From NCBI GenBank assembly GCA_032229885.1, contig JAVYAJ010000218.1, positions 1-15,551 on the forward strand: a stretch of DNA of 15,551 nt. The letters are read 5' to 3'. The translations under genes and the position numbers were made by a program. Under the pieces are notes generated by a model that was not told where the DNA came from, did no database searches, and saw only the letters and a program-made list of their open reading frames with translations. Of this stretch, positions 7,505 through 14,333 are shown in pieces (position 1 is the stretch's first letter; each line of letters opens with the position of its first letter). Source of the stretch: Anammoximicrobium sp032229885 (GTDB taxonomy: Bacteria > Planctomycetota > Planctomycetia > Pirellulales > Pirellulaceae).

Positions 7505-9055
7505 ATGTCGACGCGCAGACCTGCCGGCATGGCCCGGTTGCGCCGGTCGGCTTTGTTCGGCGTTGTCTGCACAGTGCTGGCGGCTGCCGTGTGCGACGCG
7601 GATACGTTCCACTACCGCGACGCAACGGGTCAGGCGGTCGAACTGGCCGGGCGGCTGATTGCCGCCGATGCCGGGACGTACTTGCTCGAGAGCGCCGACG
7701 GGCGCTATCACTTGGTGCCTCGCGCGGCCGCGCAGAAACGAGTTCCCGCCCCCGGCCCCACGCCGCTGGACGGCGCGGCGATGGCCGCGCAGCTCGAACA
7801 AGAGTTCACCCCGGCCCGGTTTCGCAGCTATCTCCAGGATCCGTTCGTCATTGGACTCGTGCTCGGCTCGCCCTTGCCCAAGACGTCCGACGGCTTGGGC
7901 CGCGCGTTCCTGCGGGACATGGCCGTGTTCATGAAGAACGTCGAGTCGGCCTTTTCCCGCTATATCCGCGACGCGCGGATCGAGACGCCCAGCGCCACGC
8001 ACCCGGTGGTCGTCCTGGTTTTCGAGAGCAACGAAGACTTCCGGAAGTACGCGGCCCAGGCGACCTCGCGCGACGACCAGTTCACCAGCCGGATCGCCGG
8101 ATTCTACTCGAAGCTCACCAACATCCTCGCAATCCGTCTGGACGAATGCCGAACGTTTGACACGCCGCTGCACGAGGCGATCCACCAACAGGTCTATGTT
8201 CGGCAGATCCTGCCGCGACTGGCGCCGGTCCCGACGTGGTTCGACGAAGGGCTGGCGACTGGCTTCGAAGGCAGTGGCGGCAAGGTCCACGTCGGTCCGG
8301 GAAAGATCAACATCCGCTATGCCAAAGCCGCGCTGGAACCTTCGTCGCTCACTTGGTCCGATCTGATCGCCCGCGACGACGCCTTCCGCCAGACGCAGCA
8401 GGTCGAGAGCGCGTACGGCCAGGCCTGGGGTTTGCACTGGCTGCTGGTCACCCGTTACAAGACGGAGTACGCCGCGTATATGCGCCTGCTGGGCGGTAAG
8501 AAGCCGCTGGCGGACGACTCGCCGCAGCAGCGTCTGGCCGACTTTCAACAAGCGTTCGGCGACCGGTTGGCGACCATGCAGACCCAGTTCCGGCCGTTGC
8601 TCGAAGACGCGCGCCGCCGCCAGAACGTGCCGCCCGAGTCGTCTGCGCCCAAGGGCGTGGTCGAGACCGATGAAAACCTGGGCCGTGTCCAGTTGACCGC
8701 GATTCGCCACCAGACCGTGGGACCGGGAGGAGTGATGGGCGAGCGGCTGGAGGTCAAGGGGACGCTGCTGAACGTGTCTCCGCTGCGGACGCTGGCCTTC
8801 TATGTGACCGTCGAGACGGACGCCGCGACTTACGCGGATTGGCTGATCCCCAAGCTCGATGTATTGAAGACCTCGCCGCTGCCCGCCCAGACCGTCGTCA
8901 AGCCGATGCAAGTCGCCGCGGGCGCACCGCCCGTGGCGCCAACGGCGCAGACGTTCCGCGTGCGGATCCGATCCGCCCCGACGGACAGCGACGAAGCGCG
9001 CCAATGGTCCGCCAACCAATTGCCCATCCCCGTGTTCGGCGCGTCCCACCCGTGA
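7505..9055 (+). CDS. Exported DUF1570-type putative metallopeptidase
   Basis: A 516-residue protein (from the ATG at 7505) with a signal peptide: basic residues 4-14, hydrophobic 16-29, possible cleavage after A32. A middle domain carries HEAIH (H223, E224, H227) followed by WFDEGLA with E248. That is the HExxH plus downstream Glu arrangement of gluzincin peptidases, as in the DUF1570/peptidase-MA-like family common in planctomycetes. The N-terminal 35-75 segment looks like a small beta domain (SLA1-like: TFHYRDATG, YLLESADGRYHLVP). The C-terminal 385-500 part is probably a beta domain of unknown role. The substrate is unknown. Start choice is uncertain: ATG 7505 and ATG 7529 lack a Shine-Dalgarno, while ATG 7397 has one but gives a long n-region. 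The gene is convergent with the oxidoreductase, leaving 127 bp between stops with no clear terminator. Confidence 0.75.
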   Translation: MSTRRPAGMARLRRSALFGVVCTVLAAAVCDADTFHYRDATGQAVELAGRLIAADAGTYLLESADGRYHLVPRAAAQKRVPAPGPTPLDGAAMAAQLEQEFTPARFRSYLQDPFVIGLVLGSPLPKTSDGLGRAFLRDMAVFMKNVESAFSRYIRDARIETPSATHPVVVLVFESNEDFRKYAAQATSRDDQFTSRIAGFYSKLTNILAIRLDECRTFDTPLHEAIHQQVYVRQILPRLAPVPTWFDEGLATGFEGSGGKVHVGPGKINIRYAKAALEPSSLTWSDLIARDDAFRQTQQVESAYGQAWGLHWLLVTRYKTEYAAYMRLLGGKKPLADDSPQQRLADFQQAFGDRLATMQTQFRPLLEDARRRQNVPPESSAPKGVVETDENLGRVQLTAIRHQTVGPGGVMGERLEVKGTLLNVSPLRTLAFYVTVETDAATYADWLIPKLDVLKTSPLPAQTVVKPMQVAAGAPPVAPTAQTFRVRIRSAPTDSDEARQWSANQLPIPVFGASHP

Positions 9056-9182
9056 CCGGGCCTTACACCCCGGACATCGCGACGCCGGTGGTTCGCCTCG
9101 TGGGCGCGGGCGGGCCGCGGGGAAACGCAAGCCGCTCGTTTCGACACGCGCGTCCAACGGCGGCCGTCGGTGGGGCCGTCCG

Positions 9183-10496
9183 TCAGAACAGGTTCGTGAT
9201 CCCCGGCGTGGGCATCGCATAATCTCCGCGCGCGTCCGGCAGCGTGGGGGGATCGGCGTCCAGCGCCAACCGCTGCGGGGCGACGACGTGCGGGCAGTTC
9301 ATCGCTTGTTCCCAGGTCAGCAGCTTGCCCGTGTAACAGGCCCACGTGGCCATGATCGCCAACATGCTGCTCCGGGCCATGTATAGGCTGTTGTTGACCG
9401 GGTGCCCCTGCCGGATTCCGTTGAACAGCGCCACGTGTTCGAGTTCGAAGCGATTGCAGTCCGGCCCCGCGTAACGCCACGGATTCTCGCCGTCGATCCG
9501 GCAGTTCAGCAGATCGCACGTTCCCTTGGCGCCGACAAAGCGGTCGGCGATGCTGGGCAAGCAGCCGTCCTGTTGGCGGCAATAGGCGTACATCCGCGCA
9601 CCGTCCGCATACTGGTAGACCACGGCAAAATGGTCCCAGGCGTCGCCGTACTGCCGACCGACCCGCGTCTGCCGGCCGCCCATGCCCCAGGCGTGCAGCG
9701 GCGGTTGGTCGTGCATCGCCCAGGCGGCTTTGTCCAAGTTGTGCACCAGGTTTAACCCCGGCAGGTCGCCGGCCAGCCAGTAGAAGTTGTACCAATCGCG
9801 CAGTTGGTACTCCATTTCGCTCCAGTCTGGTTGTCGCGGCCGCGACCGCAGCGAGCCCGTGTTGCAGGTCACCTCGATGCTCGTGATCCGGCCGATGGCC
9901 CCGTCCAGCACGCGTTTCATGGTCTCCTGTACGCCCGTATGATACCGCCAAGCCAGCCCCGAAACGATGCTCAGCCCTTTCTGCTTGGCGATTTCGCCGG
10001 CTGCCAACACGAGCTTTACGCCGGGCGCATCGACGGCGTGGGTCTTCTCGCAAAACACGTGCTTGCCCGCGTCCACGCAAGCCTTGAGATAGGTCGGATG
10101 GAAATACGTCGGCAAGGCCAACAGCACGACATCGCAGCGGTCGATCACGTGCCGATAGGCCTCGAAGCCCACAAAGCAATGGTCGTCGTCCACGGCCGCC
10201 TGCTCGGGCTTGGCGGCCCGGATGGCGGCCCGCGCCGCGCGCAGCATGTCGGGAACCACGTCCCCCAGGGCGACCAGCCGCGCGTTGGCGTCCGCGTTGA
10301 GGGCGTTCACCGCGGCTCCGGCCCCGCGTCCGCCGCAGCCCACCAGTCCCACGCGCAAGATGTCGCTGCCGGCCGCGTGGGCGCTGCGCGCAAGCGACAG
10401 CCCCACGCAGGCCCCGCCCACCGCCGCCGGGGTTGTCGTCAGGAACTCGCGGCGCGAAAGATCGGACCTTGTCCTGGATGAAATCGTACGGGACAT
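9183..10496 (-). CDS. Tat-exported Gfo/Idh/MocA family oxidoreductase
   Basis: A 437-residue NAD(P)-dependent oxidoreductase, typically acting on sugars, inositols or their derivatives. The N-terminus carries a Tat signal: SRREFL (14-19), a hydrophobic stretch to about 36, and an AHA cleavage site near 41. The Rossmann fold follows with VGLVGCGGRG (49-58; G53, G55, G58) and an acidic residue after the second strand (GDV, D79). The usual EKP motif reads CEKTH (E150, K151), so the proline is replaced. WYNFYWLAGD and HNLDKAAWAM in the second half are typical of the planctomycete Tat-exported branch. The start is supported by AGGAG seven bases before the ATG (complement of 10494-10496). Expansion of this family is characteristic of planctomycetes; the substrate cannot be told. 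A REP-like hairpin and a TATAAT box lie in its upstream region. Confidence 0.92.
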   Translation of the reverse strand: MSRTISSRTRSDLSRREFLTTTPAAVGGACVGLSLARSAHAAGSDILRVGLVGCGGRGAGAAVNALNADANARLVALGDVVPDMLRAARAAIRAAKPEQAAVDDDHCFVGFEAYRHVIDRCDVVLLALPTYFHPTYLKACVDAGKHVFCEKTHAVDAPGVKLVLAAGEIAKQKGLSIVSGLAWRYHTGVQETMKRVLDGAIGRITSIEVTCNTGSLRSRPRQPDWSEMEYQLRDWYNFYWLAGDLPGLNLVHNLDKAAWAMHDQPPLHAWGMGGRQTRVGRQYGDAWDHFAVVYQYADGARMYAYCRQQDGCLPSIADRFVGAKGTCDLLNCRIDGENPWRYAGPDCNRFELEHVALFNGIRQGHPVNNSLYMARSSMLAIMATWACYTGKLLTWEQAMNCPHVVAPQRLALDADPPTLPDARGDYAMPTPGITNLF

Positions 10497-10518
10497 GGCG
10501 TGCTCCTGGCAGCCCGAA

Positions 10519-10547
10519 GCGCCAGCAAGGGGACGCCCTCGTTGCGC
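10519..10547. repeat. REP-like hairpin in the oxidoreductase leader
   Basis: GCGCCAGCAAGGG (10519-10531) and CCCTCGTTGCGC (10536-10547) pair around a GACG loop, with one mismatch, one G-U pair and one bulge. It is followed by CGCGACGCTCCG, which on the minus strand resembles the CGGAGCGT core of the repeats at 3392 and 4633. It lies about 23 bp upstream of the minus-strand ATG at 10496, inside the likely 5' leader. Confidence 0.45.
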
Positions 10548-10591
10548 GCGACGCTCCGTGCGTTCGTCAAATGGTTTCTGGGCAAAGCCCT

Positions 10592-10597
10592 ATTATA
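10592..10597 (-). promoter_or_regulatory. TATAAT box upstream of the oxidoreductase
   Basis: A perfect TATAAT on the minus strand, about 95 bp before the ATG at 10496. The hexamer 17 bp further upstream is GTAAAC, which is a poor -35. It is plausible as a -10 because such a match is rare in this GC-rich DNA. Confidence 0.35.
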
Positions 10598-10686
10598 TCC
10601 TTCCCGCGACCTGAGTTTACGCTCCAGTTGCCAACGATTCGCGTCAACACGCGCGATCATCGGTCTGATTCCCAGGGAAACCACGG

Positions 10687-10985
10687 GTTTCGGGCCTTTT
10701 TCGCTGGCGTCGATGACCGCACTGTAGGTGAGGTCTTGTTTTGCCTCTGGCTCTTCACCTCAGTGCACTGCAGGGCCGCCAAGTCGCTGAGCAGCGCCGC
10801 CCGTTCGAGCGTTTCCCCAAGCCTCCGACCGGTCTCGTAGTCCCTTGCGTAGCAGCAGCGCCAGACCGCGACATAGAACACGCGCCCTTGGATCGTTTCA
10901 TCGCGATGGCGTAAGACGGGGCGCGCGGCCAGCCGCGCCTTCATCGCGCAAAACGGACTCGCCGTCTCGCATGCCCCGCGACGCG
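10687..10985 (-). pseudogene. Decayed transposase C-terminal remnant, IS4/IS1634-like
   Basis: One minus-strand frame reads FCAMKARLAARPVLRHRDE followed by TIQGRVF (about 10962-10876). This closely follows the conserved end of IS4/IS1634-type DDE transposases, usually of the form FRxMKxxLxxRPVxHxxDETIRGHVF. The expected continuation, FLALLLRKELxDRL, appears in a different frame as LALLLRKGLRDR (10864-10829). A frameshift therefore separates the two parts. A further piece, LLSDLAALQCTEV (about 10791-10753), returns to the first frame. The N-terminal catalytic part is absent and no terminal inverted repeats were found, so it is a non-functional fossil. Confidence 0.55.
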
Positions 10986-11084
10986 TGGCAGATCCTGGAT
11001 ACACCAAACGAGGGGTGGGACACGCAGCGGTCCGTCCGCCGCGGCTGGCGCGCTCCGCGGTTCGATGGCCGAGCGCTCTGTCCC

Positions 11085-11113
11085 TTGCACAGATCGATTT
11101 GCTGGCCAATAAT
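11085..11113 (+). promoter_or_regulatory. Possible promoter for the FabZ-like gene
   Basis: TTGCAC (11085-11090) and AATAAT (11108-11113) are 17 bp apart, 79 bp before the ATG at 11192. The -10 is one base from consensus; the -35 matches only in its first three bases. Confidence 0.3.
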
Positions 11114-11191
11114 AGGGCCACGAAAAGCAAACCGTTCTGCACCTGGGACTCGTCTTTCTGGCGGTCCGCAACCCAAGCCGAGTCGTTTATC

Positions 11192-12250
11192 ATGCGTTGT
11201 CGTTTCATCGACCAGATCACCGAACTGGCGCCGGATCGCCACGTTCGGGCTGTGAGGCAGTTGCGAGCCACCGAAGGCTATCTGGCCGATCACTTTCCCA
11301 AATTTCCGGTCCTGCCCGGCGTGTTGATGCTGGAAGCGATGTACCAGGCGGCGTATTGGTTGGTCCACCAGAGCGAACGTTTCGCCCATTCGTTGGTTAC
11401 GCTCAAAGAGGCTCGGAACATCAAATTCACCGGGTTCGTCAAGCCCGGACAAGAGTTGATGGTCGTCGCCGACATTAAAAAACGCGAAGGAAACCGCACG
11501 TCGCTGGCGGCGCGCGGCGATGTCGACGGCAAGACGGTCGTTAGCGCCCGCCTGGTCGTCGAGAGCGCCGAACTGACGGATTATTGCCCACACAGGGCCA
11601 ACGGTCGCGATTACACGATGCGAAAGTTGGCGGCTCAGTTCCAACGCGTCGTATCGGGAACGCCCGAGCCCCCGCCGTTTTCCGATCTGTCCATGCGCTG
11701 GTTGTTGATCGATCGATTCGTCGAGTTTGTGCGGGGCAAGCGGGCGGTCGCCATCAAGAACGTAAGCTTGACCGAAGAGCCGCTGAGCGACTACGTGCCG
11801 GGATTCCCCATCCTGCCGGCGTCGTTGATCGTCGAGGGATTGGCGTGGACGGGTGGCATCTTGGCGAACGATCATCGAGCCTTTCAAGATCGCACGGTAC
11901 TGGCGAAGGTGAACCGGGCCGTATTTCATCGCCCGGCGCTGCCCGGCGACCAACTCCGCTACACGGCGGTGCTCGAAGGGATCGACTCGGAAGGCGCCTT
12001 CATTCGCGGCGCCAGCCATGTCGGTGACGAGCTACAGGCCGAGGTCGAACTGTTCCTCGCCCATCTGGGACACCGCTTCGACGAGGTCGAGGGCGACTTG
12101 ATCGATCCGGCCGACATGTTCACAACGCTGCGGATCTTCGGGCTGTACGACGTCGGACAAACCGCCGAAGGCCAGCCGCTGGACGTCGCCGAGAAACTGC
12201 TCGAGGGCGAACGCTGCTGCCAGGTCGCGGCGCACGGCGGCAGCGACTAG
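11192..12250 (+). CDS. Fused double-HotDog FabZ-like 3-hydroxyacyl-ACP dehydratase
   Basis: A 352-residue cytosolic protein built from two FabZ-like HotDog domains. FabZ dehydrates 3-hydroxyacyl-ACP in fatty-acid synthesis and is normally about 145 residues. Domain 1 (about 1-155) has DHFPKFPVLPGVLMLEAM with the FabZ catalytic pair H34 and E48. Domain 2 (about 168-320) has DYVPGFPILPASLIVEGL; here the histidine is Y201 while E215 is kept. Domain 2 begins MRWLLIDRFVEF, which looks like the start of a stand-alone planctomycete FabZ-like protein, so two adjacent genes have probably been fused through a short Pro-rich linker (about 157-165). The frame is open to 10985, but ATG 11192 matches the family start; no Shine-Dalgarno is visible. 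The stop codon uses the TA that flanks a MITE-like element. Activity may reside in domain 1, with domain 2 structural or altered. Confidence 0.85.
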   Translation: MRCRFIDQITELAPDRHVRAVRQLRATEGYLADHFPKFPVLPGVLMLEAMYQAAYWLVHQSERFAHSLVTLKEARNIKFTGFVKPGQELMVVADIKKREGNRTSLAARGDVDGKTVVSARLVVESAELTDYCPHRANGRDYTMRKLAAQFQRVVSGTPEPPPFSDLSMRWLLIDRFVEFVRGKRAVAIKNVSLTEEPLSDYVPGFPILPASLIVEGLAWTGGILANDHRAFQDRTVLAKVNRAVFHRPALPGDQLRYTAVLEGIDSEGAFIRGASHVGDELQAEVELFLAHLGHRFDEVEGDLIDPADMFTTLRIFGLYDVGQTAEGQPLDVAEKLLEGERCCQVAAHGGSD

Positions 12251-12355
12251 TGTGACGCCAAGGCGAAATATTCGGCGTAGCCGCGATTGTCAGAGAGCGG
12301 GACTTCTCTGCTCTGGCCGTTCCAACAGCCCAGAGATTATGGCTTGACAACGCAC
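12250..12355. mobile_element. Candidate MITE with TA target duplication
   Basis: The ends form an imperfect inverted repeat: left GTGTGACGCCAAGGC and right, read inward on the other strand, GTGCGTTGTCAAGCC. The dinucleotide TA flanks both sides (12248-12249 and 12356-12357), within CTAG contexts. About 13 of 19 end positions agree when the flanks are counted. The 106-bp interior has no coding capacity. TA duplication with short inverted repeats fits a non-autonomous IS630/Tc1-mariner-type element. The left TA plus the first element base make the TAG stop of the dehydratase gene. Confidence 0.5.
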
Positions 12356-12358
12356 TAG

Positions 12359-12533
12359 CGTCTGTCCCTCGCAGCCGCGATGAGACTCGGCTCGGAACGA
12401 CGCCGTGCGACGCATACGGCGTTGCCTGCCCGTTCGGTAGCGCCGGCGCACCATCCAGACGAACGAGCTGGGCCTGGAGCCGCTGGTCTGCCGCGAGCGC
12501 GCGGCCGGGCGACGCGCGCGGAGCTGATATACG
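12359..12533. other. Spacer before the alcohol dehydrogenase
   Basis: No gene was recognised. The right end of the upstream element supplies an outward-pointing TTGACA (12344-12349), but no -10 sequence follows at a suitable distance. GGAG near 12518 serves as the ribosome site of the next gene. Confidence 0.45.
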
Positions 12534-13562
12534 ATGAAGGCAATGCTGTTGCGACGGCTGGGCACGGTCTGCGAGGCAGCGCCTCCGTTGGAGGCGGTGG
12601 AATTACCGATCCCAGAACCAAAGCCGGATGAGCTCGTGTTGCGAGTGGCCGTCTGTGGGGTCTGTCGCACCGAGCTGGACGAGATCGAAGCCAGGACTCC
12701 GCCGCCGCGACTGCCGGTTGTCCCGGGGCACCAGGTCGTCGGTCGGGTGTATGGGGTCGGCAGCGAAGTCAGCGGGTTCAGCGAAGGCGATCGCGTCGGC
12801 GTCGCCTGGATCCATCGTGCCTGCGGGCGTTGCGCCGCGTGCGTCGGCGGCGACGAAAACCTGTGTCTCGAGTTTCGCGCGACCGGACGCGACGCGGACG
12901 GCGGTTATGCCGAGTTCATGACCGCCCCGGCGGCGTTTGCCCACCGGATTCCGCCGGATCTGTCGGATGCCCACGCGGCTCCGCTGCTGTGCGCGGGCGC
13001 CGTCGGCTATCGGGCGCTGCGGCTGACGCGACTTGCCGGCCAAGGGCGTCTGGGACTGACCGGTTTTGGCGCGTCAGGTCATCTGGTGCTGAAACTGGTG
13101 CGGGGTCGTTGGCCGGCGGTCCAGGTCTACGTGTTCAGTCGCAACGAAGCGCAGCGCCAGTTTGCCCGCCAGCTCGGCGCGGTCTGGGCCGGAGAAACAG
13201 CCGAGTCGCCGCCCGAGCCGCTCGACGCGATCATCGACACGACGCCCGCGTGGAAGCCCGTTCTGCACGCGTTGCGCGCTCTGCGTCCCGGCGGCCGACT
13301 GGTGATCAATGCGATTCGCAAGGAGGAGGCGGATCGGCGGGAACTGCTGAACCTGCGTTATTCCGAACACCTGTGGATGGAGAAGGAGATCAAGAGCGTC
13401 GCCAACGTCACCCGACGGGATGTTCGTGAGCTGCTCGAGCTGGCCGCCACGCTGGATCTGCGGCCGGCGGTTCGCGAATACCCGTTGGTCGAGGCGAACG
13501 CCGCGTTGCTGGCGCTGAAGCGGGGCGGTCAGCCCGGCGCCACGCTTCTGCGGATCGCGTGA
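12534..13562 (+). CDS. Zinc-dependent alcohol dehydrogenase (MDR family)
   Basis: A 342-residue medium-chain dehydrogenase/reductase, NAD(P)-dependent, oxidising alcohols or reducing aldehydes in the cytoplasm. Catalytic zinc ligands are C41 in CGVC, H66 in PGHQ and C153 in LLCAG. The structural zinc site is C97-G-R-C100-A-A-C103 with C111 (GGDENLC). The nucleotide-binding glycine motif is GFGASG (177-182). The CGVCRTELDE and LLCAGAVGYRAL motifs place it with the 'zinc-binding alcohol dehydrogenase family protein' group related to AdhA/YogA rather than horse-liver ADH. ATG 12534 follows GGAG by about ten bases; a second ATG at 12543 (M4) is less likely. It is transcribed alone, and its stop lies 16 bp from the convergent stop of the small pilin-like gene. 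Confidence 0.92.
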   Translation: MKAMLLRRLGTVCEAAPPLEAVELPIPEPKPDELVLRVAVCGVCRTELDEIEARTPPPRLPVVPGHQVVGRVYGVGSEVSGFSEGDRVGVAWIHRACGRCAACVGGDENLCLEFRATGRDADGGYAEFMTAPAAFAHRIPPDLSDAHAAPLLCAGAVGYRALRLTRLAGQGRLGLTGFGASGHLVLKLVRGRWPAVQVYVFSRNEAQRQFARQLGAVWAGETAESPPEPLDAIIDTTPAWKPVLHALRALRPGGRLVINAIRKEEADRRELLNLRYSEHLWMEKEIKSVANVTRRDVRELLELAATLDLRPAVREYPLVEANAALLALKRGGQPGATLLRIA

Positions 13563-13578
13563 GCCAGTCGGCGAAGAA

Positions 13579-13863
13579 TCAGGGGAACCCGACCACAGGT
13601 TGAGGCGGCGGAAAAGGCCCTGGATCCGTGAACGTCGCATAGCCAGGCGCCGTATACGACTGATTCAGGCTGCGAATGGCCACGGCCAGATCTCCCAATT
13701 CCTGGACAACCTGGTTGCGGTAGGTCGTCAACCCCACCGTCGCTCCGATCGCGATGATCGTGCAGATCAGCACCAGCGAGATGACCGATGTGTCGCCGCG
13801 TTGGTCGCGCCAGAGACTGCGGGCGTGGTCCGCGGCTTGGCGGAAGATGCGCATCTGATTCAT
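13579..13863 (-). CDS. Small one-TM protein, pilin-like, paralogue B
   Basis: A 94-residue protein with a basic N-terminus (MNQMRIFRQAADHARS), a short charged motif WRDQRGD (18-24) and one hydrophobic segment (about 26-47: TSVISL...GATVGL). Then comes YRNQVVQELGDLAVAIRSLN and a Pro-rich tail (PGPFPPPQP). It is plainly a paralogue of the next gene upstream: VQELGDxAVAxxxLNQSY is shared. The layout (charged, Gly, single helix) recalls Flp/type IV pilin-like proteins, but the acidic residue expected after the cleavage Gly is missing (GDTSVISL), so processing by a prepilin peptidase is doubtful. An upstream TTG at 13920 would overlap the preceding gene; the ATG at 13863, preceded by a purine-rich GAGAGAG (13871-13877), is preferred. 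Function unknown. Confidence 0.75.
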   Translation of the reverse strand: MNQMRIFRQAADHARSLWRDQRGDTSVISLVLICTIIAIGATVGLTTYRNQVVQELGDLAVAIRSLNQSYTAPGYATFTDPGPFPPPQPVVGFP

Positions 13864-13916
13864 GATGATTCTCTCTCGTGTGCAAGGCGGTTCGCGACGC
13901 GCCGCCGAAGAACTCG

Positions 13917-14258
13917 TCAACTTTCCGGCGTGGCGGGGACGTTGACTTGGATTCCACTGATCGTGTTGGCTTCGTTTGTTCCATCTTCGCCAAAATCGGA
14001 CGTGTCCGCAAAGCTGCTGCCGGCGACGGAAAATGTGAATCCGTGGAAGGTCACGTTGTGCGCGGCGAACGAATAACTTTGGTTCAAATTACCCACCGCC
14101 ACCGCAACATCGCCCAGCTCCTGGACGATCTGGTCGCGGACCGTCGCCAATCCGACCAACAGGCCGATCACCAAAATCGTGCTGATCAGCAACAGGTCCG
14201 ACGAGACAATGAAGCCGGACTCGTCATTCCACAAGTGTCGCAATGCCGAGCGTCCCAT
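13917..14258 (-). CDS. Small one-TM protein, pilin-like, paralogue A
   Basis: A 113-residue protein: a short basic head, the motif WNDESGF (10-16), a hydrophobic helix at about 18-39 (SSDLLLISTILVIGLLVGLA), then VRDQIVQELGDVAVAVGNLN and a Ser/Thr/Asp-rich, probably exported C-terminal part. The head-Gly-helix arrangement resembles Flp pilins (ESG-A-T-A-I-E-Y), but the acid after the Gly is at position +6 rather than +5. Start: ATG at 14258 with GGAGG (14269-14273) at good distance. It ends 53 bp before paralogue B and follows the membrane-anchored protein by 75 bp, so the three are likely one transcript. No known function; it may be a minor pilin, a secretion-apparatus subunit or a planctomycete-specific envelope protein. 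Confidence 0.8.
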   Translation of the reverse strand: MGRSALRHLWNDESGFIVSSDLLLISTILVIGLLVGLATVRDQIVQELGDVAVAVGNLNQSYSFAAHNVTFHGFTFSVAGSSFADTSDFGEDGTNEANTISGIQVNVPATPES

Positions 14259-14333
14259 GATTGGTCGCCTCCAAGATTCGAATAAGTAGGTTGACCTGCA
14301 AATGTCAGACGCAATCTGCGCCTGGTTATGGGC

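Larger units (their letters stand above)
10497..11191. other. Gene-poor strip between oxidoreductase and dehydratase
   Basis: This divergent spacer of 695 bases holds the oxidoreductase leader with its hairpin and TATAAT box, the transposase remnant, and a possible promoter for the dehydratase. Nothing recognisable was seen in the remainder (about 10986-11080). Confidence 0.6.

Noticed and set aside
9056..9182. Bidirectional terminator between the convergent DUF1570 and oxidoreductase genes
   Set aside because: The 127-bp spacer is GC-rich but shows no convincing stem-loop with a T-run on either strand.
7499..9220. Minus-strand open frame of about 573 codons opposite the DUF1570 gene
   Set aside because: The plus-strand product has a signal peptide and a HExxH site; the antisense translation has no recognisable features.
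10657..11271. Minus-strand frame of 204 codons as a real gene
   Set aside because: Only its second half resembles a transposase and that part is frameshifted. The first half has no family features and overlaps the start of the dehydratase gene.
12344..12349. TTGACA as a promoter for the alcohol dehydrogenase
   Set aside because: It belongs to the right inverted repeat of the MITE-like element, and no -10 follows at the right distance.
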